From positions 1 to 34,140 of the forward strand of contig JAIBFE010000241.1 of the NCBI GenBank assembly GCA_019459705.1: a stretch of DNA of 34,140 bases, given 5' to 3'. Shown here in pieces: positions 8,085-14,126 of this stretch. A program made the translations under genes and the position numbers. Below the pieces are notes generated by a model. That model had not been told where the DNA came from and searched no databases. It was given only the letters and a program-made list of their open reading frames with translations. Positions within the stretch are counted from its first letter, which is position 1. Every line of letters begins with the position of its first letter. This DNA comes from Thiobacillus sp. Lineage in GTDB: Bacteria > Pseudomonadota > Gammaproteobacteria > Burkholderiales > Thiobacillaceae.

Positions 8085-8136
8085 CTTGTTACGTAACCGT
8101 GGGCGAGGTGCCCCGGCACAGGCAGCAAGGACAACA

Positions 8137-8520
8137 ATGAGCCCGGAACACAAGATCCAGCCGACCCCGCGCCGCATCAATCACGCCACCGTGATGATGA
8201 GCGAGGCGGCCCAGCTCGACGACATCGCCGCCCAACTGATGGCAGTGCAGCGCCACTGGAACGATCCCGACCGCGAATTCCATCTGGCCGCTGCGCTGGC
8301 GGCCAGCCGTAGCGCCTGGCATGCCATTCAGACCGCGCTGGCCGAAGGTGTGCTGACGCTGCCGCCGGATGTGCAGCACAACGTGCTGATTCTGTCGGTG
8401 TATGCCGACAGCAAAATCAATATCTGCGAAATCAGCCCCAGCGCCGACGTGCTGGGCAGCCTCATTTCCCTTACCCGCACCCTGGCGGGCAGCCTGAAGG
8501 AATGGCGGGTGGCGGCATGA
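8137..8520 (+). CDS. FlaF-like flagellar regulator, 127 aa (orphan)
   Basis: No exact name can be assigned, but the pattern resembles FlaF (flagellin synthesis regulator in alphaproteobacteria, also annotated elsewhere). A helical N-terminal part is followed by a Trp-containing helix (AASRSAWHAIQTAL), then LPPDVQHNVLILSVYADSKI, then a terminal helix LGSLISLTRTLAGSLKEW. FlaF proteins have the same order: a W/L helix, LP..(L/V)R.N(L/I).LS.(F/W)V.., then L..LI.(I/V)NR.(I/M)..GL. The conserved Asn of the NR pair is Thr here. The protein is cytosolic with no signal. The start has AAGGA 6 nt upstream. A sigma-28-like promoter at 8058-8084 supports a flagellar role, although no other flagellar gene is in the window. 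The stop overlaps the next start (ATGA). Confidence 0.6.
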   Translation: MSPEHKIQPTPRRINHATVMMSEAAQLDDIAAQLMAVQRHWNDPDREFHLAAALAASRSAWHAIQTALAEGVLTLPPDVQHNVLILSVYADSKINICEISPSADVLGSLISLTRTLAGSLKEWRVAA

Positions 8521-8574
8521 GTCACCCGGCGAGGGCCCCGCGCAGCGGGATCGACGGCCAGACGAATGCCGCCC
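8515..8574 (+). repeat. 60-bp direct repeat, copy 1
   Basis: The segment is identical base for base to 8626-8685, exactly 111 bp (37 codons) downstream, and neither end extends beyond 60 bp. It begins at the GCATGA that forms both the stop of the FlaF-like gene and the start of the next gene. It contains a short hairpin, CCCGC-GCA-GCGGG, at 8537-8549. The 51 bp between the copies is more AT-rich than the surroundings. A dispersed repeat family is possible but cannot be tested within this window. Confidence 0.95.
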
Positions 8575-8921
8575 AAGGCCGAATTGGGGAGGGTGAATTT
8601 ATTACGATTCCTCAAGAGGCCGAGCGCATGAGTCACCCGGCGAGGGCCCCGCGCAGCGGGATCGACGGCCAGACGAATGCCGCCCTGGGAGAAAACGACA
8701 GGATCACGTTGAGGGCTGCGCCCAATCAATTCAACTTGCCCGTTGCTGCAGTGGATGTCGGCACCGTGGTGCGCCCGGGCCGTGTTCGCAACCGCACCAA
8801 GACCGAGACGGACGAAAAGATCAAGAAACCCGCCGACGGCGTGCGCAAGAAATCGCCGCCTGCCCGCAAGGCCCCGGCACGCGGGCGTTACGTCGACGAA
8901 TACGCGCGCCCCGCCTGCTAG
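8517..8921 (+). CDS. Small basic protein carrying a duplicated 19-residue module, 134 aa
   Basis: I do not recognise a family. Translation from ATG 8517 overlaps the stop of the FlaF-like gene. The first 19 residues (MSHPARAPRSGIDGQTNAA) recur in frame at residue 38, encoded by the exact 60-bp DNA repeat. After the second copy comes a unique part (FNLPVAAVDVGTVVRPG) and then a Lys/Arg/Pro-rich tail (RNRTKTETDEKIKKPADG, KKSPPARKAPARGR), probably disordered and possibly nucleic-acid binding. The second repeat also begins with ATG (8628) and would give a 97-aa product. Both repeats may be non-coding DNA captured by the frame, in which case the true gene could start at either ATG or later. The stop TAG shares the CTAG palindrome with the convergent glnD stop. 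Confidence 0.55.
   Translation: MSHPARAPRSGIDGQTNAAQGRIGEGEFITIPQEAERMSHPARAPRSGIDGQTNAALGENDRITLRAAPNQFNLPVAAVDVGTVVRPGRVRNRTKTETDEKIKKPADGVRKKSPPARKAPARGRYVDEYARPAC
8626..8685 (+). repeat. 60-bp direct repeat, copy 2
   Basis: This is the second exact copy of the 60-bp element at 8515-8574. The flanking bases diverge immediately on both sides: G versus C before, A versus T after. It is therefore not a complete tandem duplication of a 111-bp unit but two copies of a defined element around a 51-bp spacer. The in-frame spacing keeps the reading frame open. Confidence 0.95.
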
Positions 8922-11473
8922 GCGCTCAGCACTTTATCTATCTCGGCTTCCAGCGCTTCGCGTCCCGCTGCGGTCTGCAGGGCTTCGCCCCGGATCAGGA
9001 AGGTGTCTTCGACCCGCTCGCCCAGCGTGTCGATCTTGGCGGCATAGACGCTCACGTCATGCCGCATCAGTGTCTCCGCCACTGCAAACAGCAGGCCGCC
9101 GCGATCCGCACAGGTGATTGACAGCATGTCGCCATGTCCCTGCGCGTCGGCCTCGAGCTTGACCGTGGCCGGGTAGGGATGGTGGCGCTGGTGACGCGAC
9201 AGGCGGCCGCGCGGCACGGCTTGCATCGGCTGCGCCGGATCGAGATCGCGTGCCAGTTCGTGTTCCACATAGCTCAAAAAGTCGCGGTAATGAATGCCGC
9301 GATTGGCCAGGTCCATCACCTGAAAGCTGTCGAGTGCATAGCCATGCCGGGTGGTGTGGATCTTGGCTTCTAGGATGGTGTACTGGATGCGCGCGAAAAA
9401 GCCGCAAATGCGGGCAAACAGATCAGGGCGGTCGGGCGTGTAGACCAGCACCTGGATGCCTTCGCCGGCCGGCGAGAGACGCGCCCGTACAAGGACATCG
9501 GGGCTGTCGGTGCGCCGCCACAGCATGCGGGCCTGCCAGGACATGTCGCGGACATCGAAGCGGACAAAATAACGCCTGTCGAGATGCTTCCACAGGGCAT
9601 CCGCGGCGTCGCCCGGCAGGCCATAGAGGGCGAGGTTGACGCGTGCTTCCGCCTGCTTGGCGGCGATATCGGCCACCACTTCGTCGCTGCCCGCCAGCTG
9701 GGCATGCGCAGCGTGATAGAGGTCTTCCAGCAGCTTGCCTTTCCAGGCGTTCCAGACCTTGGGACTGGTGCCGCGAATGTCGGCCACGGTCAACAGATAA
9801 AGCGCCGTCAGCCGGCGTACGTCACCGACCCGCGCGGCGAAGGCGGCGATGACGTCGGGGTCGCTGATGTCCTCTTTCTGCGAGGTGCGCGACATCGCCA
9901 GATGCATCTCCACCAGCCAGGCAACCAGTTCGCTGTCCGCCTTGTCAAGCCCGTGCTGGCGGCAGAATCGCCGCGCATCGGCTGCGCCCAGTTCGGAGTG
10001 GTCGCCGCCGCGGCCCTTGGCGATATCGTGAAACAGCGCCGCCAGGTACAGCAGTTCAGGCTTGTCGAAGGCGGCGATCAGCCGGCTGGCGAGCGGGAAT
10101 TCGTGCGCCAGTTCCGGCACGGTGAAGCGGCGCATGTTGCGCAGCACGGTGAGGATGTGTTCGTCCACCGTGTAGACGTGGAACAGGTCGTGCTGCATTT
10201 GTCCGACCACGCGGCCAAACGCCGGGATGTAGCGTGCAAGCAAGCCGTAGCGGTGCATGGCGCGCATCGCCCGGGTGAGGCCCGTCGGCTGGCGCAGCAG
10301 CGTCATGAACAGCGCGCGGTGCGCGGGATTGGCGCGGAAGGCGGCATCAATGCGGGTGCACCCGCGCCACAGCGCGCGCAGCGTGGCCGGTTCGAACCCG
10401 GCGAGTGCGGGGCGCTGCGCGTAGACGATGAAGGCGCGCAGCAGGGCGTCGGGTGTGCGCTCGAACAGATCGGCAGCGCGTGCTTCGAGAAGCCGGGCGC
10501 GCACCTGGAAATCCGCGTCGATCGGCTCGGGCGGCACAGTCACCGGGAACAGCCGCACCCGCAGCGACTGGATGAGGATGTCGTTGGCGCGCTGGATCAG
10601 CTTGGCGGCGCGGTAATAGCCCTGCATCATGCGTTCGCCCGCGCGTTTGTTCGTGGTGGAGGCGAGTCCCAGACGTTCGGCCAGTTCGGTCTGGTAATCG
10701 AAGGCCAGGCGGTCGTCGCGCCGCCTGGCCAGCAGATGCAGATGAATGCGCAGCGCTGACAGGGCGCGTTCTTCGCGCGCAATGCGCCGCGCCTCGGCCG
10801 GGGTCAGCAGCCCCGCGCGCGCGATGCCACTCCAGCCACCGTGGATGCCGCAGGCCTGCGCCAGCCAGTGGATGGTATGCAGATCACGCAGGCCGCCGGG
10901 GCTGTCCTTCAGATTGGGTTCGAGCTTGTAGGCGCTGTCGTCAAAGCGCGCGTGGCGTGCCTGCTGTTCGGCCAGCTTGCCGTCCAAAAAATGCTGGGCG
11001 TCGAAGCGTGCCTGGAAACGGCGGCCGAATGCGTCGAACAGGGTGCGGCCCCCCCATACGAAGCGTGCTTCCAGCAGGTTGGTTTCCACCGTGATGTCGG
11101 CGTCGGCCTCGGCCATGCAGGCTTCGACGGTGCGCACGCTGTGACCGATTTCCAGGCCGACGTCCCAGCATGCCTGTACCCAGTTTTCCAGGATGGCTTG
11201 CTGTTCAGTGGTGGGGTCGTGCGGCAGCAAGAGCAGCACGTCGACATCCGAGCCGGGGAACAGTTCGCCCCGCCCATAGCCGCCAACGGCGGCGAGGCAA
11301 AAACTGGCGGGCAGCGCGAGCCGGGCGCTGATGTCAGATAGCACGCCGTCGACCAGGGTGGCATGCCGGGTCAGGTAGCGGGGGACGGAGGGGGTTTCAA
11401 GATAGGCCGCGGCGAGTGCCGCGCGCCCGGATTTGAGCCGCTCGCGAAGATCGGCGAACGGCGGGTAGCTCAT
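8918..11473 (-). CDS. glnD: Bifunctional PII uridylyltransferase/uridylyl-removing enzyme
   Basis: GlnD is the glutamine sensor that uridylylates and deuridylylates PII proteins, controlling glutamine synthetase and nitrogen gene expression. The 851 aa contain the nucleotidyltransferase site GGYGRGELFPGSDVDVLLL (residues 64-82, with the two catalytic Asp at 76 and 78). A GlnD-specific helical segment follows (KLEPNLKDSPGGLRDLHTIHW), then an HD domain (LYLAALFHDIAKGRGGDHSELG) and two C-terminal ACT domains (VLVYTPDRPDLFARICGFFA; ITCADRGGLLFAVAETLMRH). The ATG at 11473 overlaps the map stop by four bases (ATGA), so translation is coupled. An in-frame extension upstream lies inside map and is not credible. 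The stop overlaps the convergent small-protein stop. Confidence 0.97.
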   Translation of the reverse strand: MSYPPFADLRERLKSGRAALAAAYLETPSVPRYLTRHATLVDGVLSDISARLALPASFCLAAVGGYGRGELFPGSDVDVLLLLPHDPTTEQQAILENWVQACWDVGLEIGHSVRTVEACMAEADADITVETNLLEARFVWGGRTLFDAFGRRFQARFDAQHFLDGKLAEQQARHARFDDSAYKLEPNLKDSPGGLRDLHTIHWLAQACGIHGGWSGIARAGLLTPAEARRIAREERALSALRIHLHLLARRRDDRLAFDYQTELAERLGLASTTNKRAGERMMQGYYRAAKLIQRANDILIQSLRVRLFPVTVPPEPIDADFQVRARLLEARAADLFERTPDALLRAFIVYAQRPALAGFEPATLRALWRGCTRIDAAFRANPAHRALFMTLLRQPTGLTRAMRAMHRYGLLARYIPAFGRVVGQMQHDLFHVYTVDEHILTVLRNMRRFTVPELAHEFPLASRLIAAFDKPELLYLAALFHDIAKGRGGDHSELGAADARRFCRQHGLDKADSELVAWLVEMHLAMSRTSQKEDISDPDVIAAFAARVGDVRRLTALYLLTVADIRGTSPKVWNAWKGKLLEDLYHAAHAQLAGSDEVVADIAAKQAEARVNLALYGLPGDAADALWKHLDRRYFVRFDVRDMSWQARMLWRRTDSPDVLVRARLSPAGEGIQVLVYTPDRPDLFARICGFFARIQYTILEAKIHTTRHGYALDSFQVMDLANRGIHYRDFLSYVEHELARDLDPAQPMQAVPRGRLSRHQRHHPYPATVKLEADAQGHGDMLSITCADRGGLLFAVAETLMRHDVSVYAAKIDTLGERVEDTFLIRGEALQTAAGREALEAEIDKVLSA

Positions 11474-12279
11474 GCGGCGTGGCGGATGCGGTCGGGAACG
11501 GCCGGGGTGCCGGCTGACACGGTCAGTACTTCGTAGCCGCTGTCGGTGACCAGAACGGTGTGTTCCCACTGCGCCGACAGGCTGCGGTCCTTGGTGACGA
11601 TGGTCCAGCCATCCGGCATCAGGCGGATGACGCGGCGGCCGGCATTGATCATCGGCTCGATGGTGAAGGTCATGCCGGGTTCGAGCAACATGCCGGTGCC
11701 GGGCTTGCCGTAATGCAGAACTTGCGGGTCCTCATGGAAATTGAGGCCGATGCCGTGGCCGCAGAATTCGCGCACCACGCTGTAGCCGTGATTTTCGGCA
11801 AAGCGCTGGATGGCATGGCCGATGTCGCCCAGGCGGGCGCCGGGTTTGACGTGGTCGATGCCGACCCACATCGATTCGTAGGTGATCTGGATCAGCCGCT
11901 TGGCCTGAATCGACGCTTCGCCTACCGCGAACATGCGGCTCGTGTCGCCGTGCCAGCCGTCCTTGATGACGGTGATGTCGAGGTTCACGATATCGCCGTT
12001 TTTCAGCACCTTGTCGCCCGGTACGCCGTGGCACACCTGGTTGTTGACCGAGGTGCAGATCGACTTGGGATAGGGTGCGTGGCCGGACGGTGCGTAGTTC
12101 AGCGGCGCCGGGACCGTGCCCTGCACGTTCACCATGTAGTCGTGGCACAGCCGGTCAAGTTCGCCCGTGGTGACGCCGGGTTTGACGAAGGGGGTGATGT
12201 AGTCGAGCACTTCCGAGGCGAGCCGGCCGGCGATGCGCATGCCTTCGATCTCGGCACCGGTTTTGATGGTGACAGTCAT
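11470..12279 (-). CDS. map: Methionine aminopeptidase, type I
   Basis: The enzyme removes the initiator methionine from nascent proteins after deformylation. At 269 aa it has the five metal ligands in order: Asp in NLDITV, Asp in GDTSRMF, His in GHGIG, Glu in TIEPM and Glu in QWEHT. The N-terminal helix and NNQVCHGVPGDKVLKNGDIVNLD segment are type I. In many proteobacteria map is divergent from rpsB. Here the same orientation is kept, but four genes lie between map and rpsB. It is followed by glnD with a 4-nt overlap. The C-terminus runs a few residues past the usual end (GTPAVPDRIRHAA). Confidence 0.97.
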   Translation of the reverse strand: MTVTIKTGAEIEGMRIAGRLASEVLDYITPFVKPGVTTGELDRLCHDYMVNVQGTVPAPLNYAPSGHAPYPKSICTSVNNQVCHGVPGDKVLKNGDIVNLDITVIKDGWHGDTSRMFAVGEASIQAKRLIQITYESMWVGIDHVKPGARLGDIGHAIQRFAENHGYSVVREFCGHGIGLNFHEDPQVLHYGKPGTGMLLEPGMTFTIEPMINAGRRVIRLMPDGWTIVTKDRSLSAQWEHTVLVTDSGYEVLTVSAGTPAVPDRIRHAA

Positions 12280-12309
12280 TGATGATGGGTCGGTGGGAAG
12301 TAAAGCCGC

Positions 12310-12339
12310 ATTCTAGCGCGCCCGATGCGCGCCTGAAAA
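12310..12339 (-). promoter_or_regulatory. Candidate sigma-70 promoter for map-glnD
   Basis: On the minus strand TTTTCA (12339-12334) and TAGAAT (12315-12310) are spaced 18 bp apart. The -10 matches five of six positions and the -35 four of six. Transcription would start near 12303, about 24 nt before the map ATG. It lies downstream of a hairpin that could separate it from the exported-protein operon. Confidence 0.45.
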
Positions 12340-12367
12340 AGCTCTGCAAGGGATAACCACAATATGA

Positions 12368-12394
12368 AAAGGGGACACATGGCGTGTCCTCTTT
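12368..12394. terminator. Hairpin, possible bidirectional terminator
   Basis: AAAGGGGACAC pairs with GTGTCCTCTTT around the loop ATGGC, an 11-bp stem with one G-U pair. The stem ends in A and T runs on both sides, so either strand gives a short U-containing 3' flank. On the minus strand it lies 38 bp after the exported-protein gene and ends in CCCCTTTTC. It would insulate map from that operon. The U tract is short, so efficiency is uncertain. Confidence 0.5.
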
Positions 12395-12398
12395 CTAT

Positions 12399-12416
12399 CC
12401 GGCGCGGATGCGCCGG
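12399..12416. other. Perfect GC-rich hairpin without U tract
   Basis: CCGGCGC-GGAT-GCGCCGG is a 7-bp perfect stem with a four-base loop, 15 bp after the stop of the minus-strand exported-protein gene. No T run follows on either strand. It may stabilise the 3' end of the message or act together with the adjacent hairpin at 12368-12394. Confidence 0.5.
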
Positions 12417-12431
12417 CTTACGGTCTTGAAC

Positions 12432-12734
12432 TTACTGACCCGAGGGATGCGTCCCATCGCTGCGAACCTGCTCGCGGGTTTCATTGCGGATCTGGTCGCG
12501 GTCCTGATTGCGCTGTGCATCGCCGTCATGGGTGCCGTCGCGCTTCTGCAGGCGTTTTTCTTCACGGCTCTGGCTGCGCGTTTCCGTGCGCTGGGCCGGA
12601 TCGGGCTGGGTCATGCTGCCATTTCCCATGCCCAGGCCGCCACCCATGCCGCCGTTGCCGCCTTTGGCATGAACCACGCCGCTGGCGAGGCCGGCAGCAA
12701 ACAGAACCAGGGAAATAATTTTCAGTGATTTCAT
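12432..12734 (-). CDS. Small exported protein, Gly-rich then highly charged, 100 aa
   Basis: I do not recognise a family with certainty. A clear Sec signal peptide (MKSLKIISLVLFAAGLASGV with cleavage expected after HA, near residue 23) leaves a mature protein of about 77 residues. This starts with a Gly/Met-rich stretch (KGGNGGMGGGLGMGNGSM) and continues as a hydrophilic Arg/Gln/Asp/Asn-rich segment (REEKRLQKRDG, RNQDRDQIRNETREQVRSDG) with imperfect R-N/D-Q spacing. It is probably periplasmic and partly disordered or helical. A strong GAGGAG Shine-Dalgarno lies 7 nt before the ATG. It follows another small exported protein by 23 bp on the same strand and is divergent from a two-component system, which suggests a regulated envelope protein. 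Whether it binds metal or RNA is unknown. Confidence 0.75.
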   Translation of the reverse strand: MKSLKIISLVLFAAGLASGVVHAKGGNGGMGGGLGMGNGSMTQPDPAQRTETRSQSREEKRLQKRDGTHDGDAQRNQDRDQIRNETREQVRSDGTHPSGQ

Positions 12735-12757
12735 ATGGCACTCCTCGTCGATTGAGA

Positions 12758-13108
12758 TTACCGACCCCGTCGCCCTGAACCTGCTGCAGAACCTGCGCCG
12801 GCACCTGCGCTGCCCCCGGCCGCTGCCCCCCCCATTTCCTGCTGGCGATGTTCATAACCGGTGCCGTAGCGCAGCTGGGCCGGCCCTGGCTTGTTGCCTT
12901 GAAGAGGCGGCGCTGGCGCATGCAGGTTGCGCTGCACCGTCTCGTCGACCGGGCCCGCGGGGGTGCGCAGGATGTCGTGTGGCAAGGACAGGTTGAGGGG
13001 GCGGGGCTGCGCGGCTTTCGGGCTTGTCTGCCGTGCCTGGGCCCAGGCCGGCGAGGCCAGAGCCAGGACGGACGGAATAAGGATCAGGTTCAGGCGTGAC
13101 AGGCTCAT
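12758..13108 (-). CDS. Small exported protein with Ala/Gly-rich tail, 116 aa
   Basis: No family is recognised. The signal peptide is clear (MSLSRLNLILIPSVLALASPAWA, cleavage after residue 23). The mature part has a Pro-rich segment (KAAQPRPLNLSLPHDILRTPAGPVDETVQRNLHAP), a short Gln/Gly/Tyr region (LRYGTGYEHRQQEM) and a low-complexity Ala/Gly/Ser tail ending in GRRGR. It is periplasmic or outer-membrane associated by inference. There is no strong Shine-Dalgarno before the ATG at 13108. It is the first gene of the minus-strand pair and shares a 301-bp spacer with the response regulator gene. The GC-rich tail could also be an artefact of composition, but the signal peptide and middle segment argue that the gene is real. 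Confidence 0.65.
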   Translation of the reverse strand: MSLSRLNLILIPSVLALASPAWAQARQTSPKAAQPRPLNLSLPHDILRTPAGPVDETVQRNLHAPAPPLQGNKPGPAQLRYGTGYEHRQQEMGGAAAGGSAGAGAGSAAGSGRRGR

Positions 13109-13409
13109 GTTCAGGTACGGATATCGATTGATGCCGCGGGATTGCGGTTGGAGTGCATTCTGGGCGGGGCGTGTCGCTGCGTGATGTCAGGCGGATGGCG
13201 CTGCGTGTCAGTGTGTGTCGGTTTGTGACAGGCCGGCGGGAGTGTCCCTGTTCTGGAGTAGGATAACCGTTGCCGGGAAAGCCGTCATCGCCGCCCGTGG
13301 ATGGCGTGCCGTTTACCCCCGAATGTAGCCGTCTAACCCATGCCAAGCCCATGCACCACATGATGCAACTGTTCCAGCCTGTTTTCGCCAACGCTGCACG
13401 GGATGTGCC
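13109..13409. promoter_or_regulatory. 301-bp divergent regulatory spacer with TGTC hexamer repeats
   Basis: This spacer separates the exported-protein pair (minus) from the two-component genes (plus). TGTCAG (13206-13211), TGTCGG (13216-13221) and TGACAG (13226-13231) occur at exactly 10-bp intervals. Another TGTCAG is at 13185-13190 and TGTCGC at 13172-13177. Direct hexamers at about one helical turn are typical of OmpR/PhoB-family sites. On the minus strand CAGAAT (13162-13157) is a possible -10 with no good -35, as expected for an activated promoter. On the plus strand only TAGGAT (13259-13264) stands out. The last 60 bp hold a short open frame described separately. Confidence 0.5.
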
Positions 13410-13413
13410 GTGA
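13351..13413 (+). CDS. Possible 20-residue leader peptide, His/Met-rich
   Basis: An ATG at 13351 opens a 20-codon frame beginning MHHMMQLF. Its TGA overlaps the GTG start of the response regulator as GTGA, so translating ribosomes would terminate exactly at that start. The same frame is open further upstream to a TTG near 13270. No strong Shine-Dalgarno precedes it. The peptide could couple translation to the regulator or be chance. Only the sequence geometry supports it. Confidence 0.25.
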   Translation: MHHMMQLFQPVFANAARDVP

Positions 13414-14126
13414 CAGAGGGGAGCGCTACACGCATTCTGGTAGTGGATGACGACCCGGGCATGCGCGCCCTGCTGGAGGCCTATCTGGGCGACAGCGGGT
13501 TTGCGGTGGAGGCCGCAATGGACGGCCCGGCCATGTGGCAGGCGCTGGAGCGCGGCATGCCGGACGCCATTGTGCTCGACCTGATGCTGCCCGGTGAGGA
13601 CGGGCTGTCGCTGGCGCGGCGGCTGCGCAGCCAGTCGAACGTACCCATCCTCATGCTCTCCGCGCGCGGCGAGGAAATCGACCGCGTGGTTGGCCTGGAA
13701 ATGGGCGCCGACGACTATCTGGCAAAACCGTTCAGCCCGCGCGAACTGCTGGCCCGCCTGCGCGCGCTGCTGCGGCGTAGCCAGGGGCAGCGTGAACCTG
13801 AACCGCAGGCACCGCATCCCGCATTCGGCCCCTATCGGCTCGACGTATCCAGCCACCGCCTCACCCGTGACGGCGCCGAGGTGAAACTGTCGACTGCCGA
13901 ATTCGCGCTGCTGCGCATCTTTGTCGAACATCCGCTGCGGGTGCTGTCGCGCGACACCTTGATCGACATGCTGAAAGGCTACGAGCGCGATCCGTTCGAC
14001 CGCAGCGTCGACACCCGCGTCACCCGCCTGCGCCGCAAGATCGAACCCGATTCCGCGGAGCCGGTCTACATTCGCACCGTGCGCGGCGAGGGCTATCTCT
14101 TCAATCCGCGCGGCGCCGAGGCGTGA
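13410..14126 (+). CDS. OmpR-family response regulator
   Basis: The receiver domain (residues 8-120) has the acidic pocket DDD at 13-15, phospho-acceptor Asp57 in IVLDLMLPGEDG, the Ser/Thr at LSARGEE and Lys in YLAKPF. A winged-helix OmpR/PhoB DNA-binding domain (residues about 138-232) ends TRVTRLRRKIE and IRTVRGEGYLF. It is 238 aa. The start is GTG 13410, since no in-frame ATG precedes the receiver domain, and GGGA lies 6-7 nt upstream. It overlaps the sensor kinase gene by four bases (GTGA). It most resembles OmpR, but the divergent small exported proteins rather than porins are the visible likely targets. The 10-bp-spaced TGTC repeats upstream may be its sites. Confidence 0.92.
   Translation: MTEGSATRILVVDDDPGMRALLEAYLGDSGFAVEAAMDGPAMWQALERGMPDAIVLDLMLPGEDGLSLARRLRSQSNVPILMLSARGEEIDRVVGLEMGADDYLAKPFSPRELLARLRALLRRSQGQREPEPQAPHPAFGPYRLDVSSHRLTRDGAEVKLSTAEFALLRIFVEHPLRVLSRDTLIDMLKGYERDPFDRSVDTRVTRLRRKIEPDSAEPVYIRTVRGEGYLFNPRGAEA

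Noticed and set aside
13259-13264. TAGGAT as a sigma-70 -10 for the response regulator
   Set aside because: No acceptable -35 lies 16-18 bp upstream, and the nearest TTG element is 30 bp away; kept only as a possible activated promoter.
12852-13931. 359-codon open frame on the minus strand across the divergent spacer and the response regulator gene
   Set aside because: It overlaps convincing genes on both sides, has no domain signature and mirrors the codon bias of the regulator gene on the other strand.
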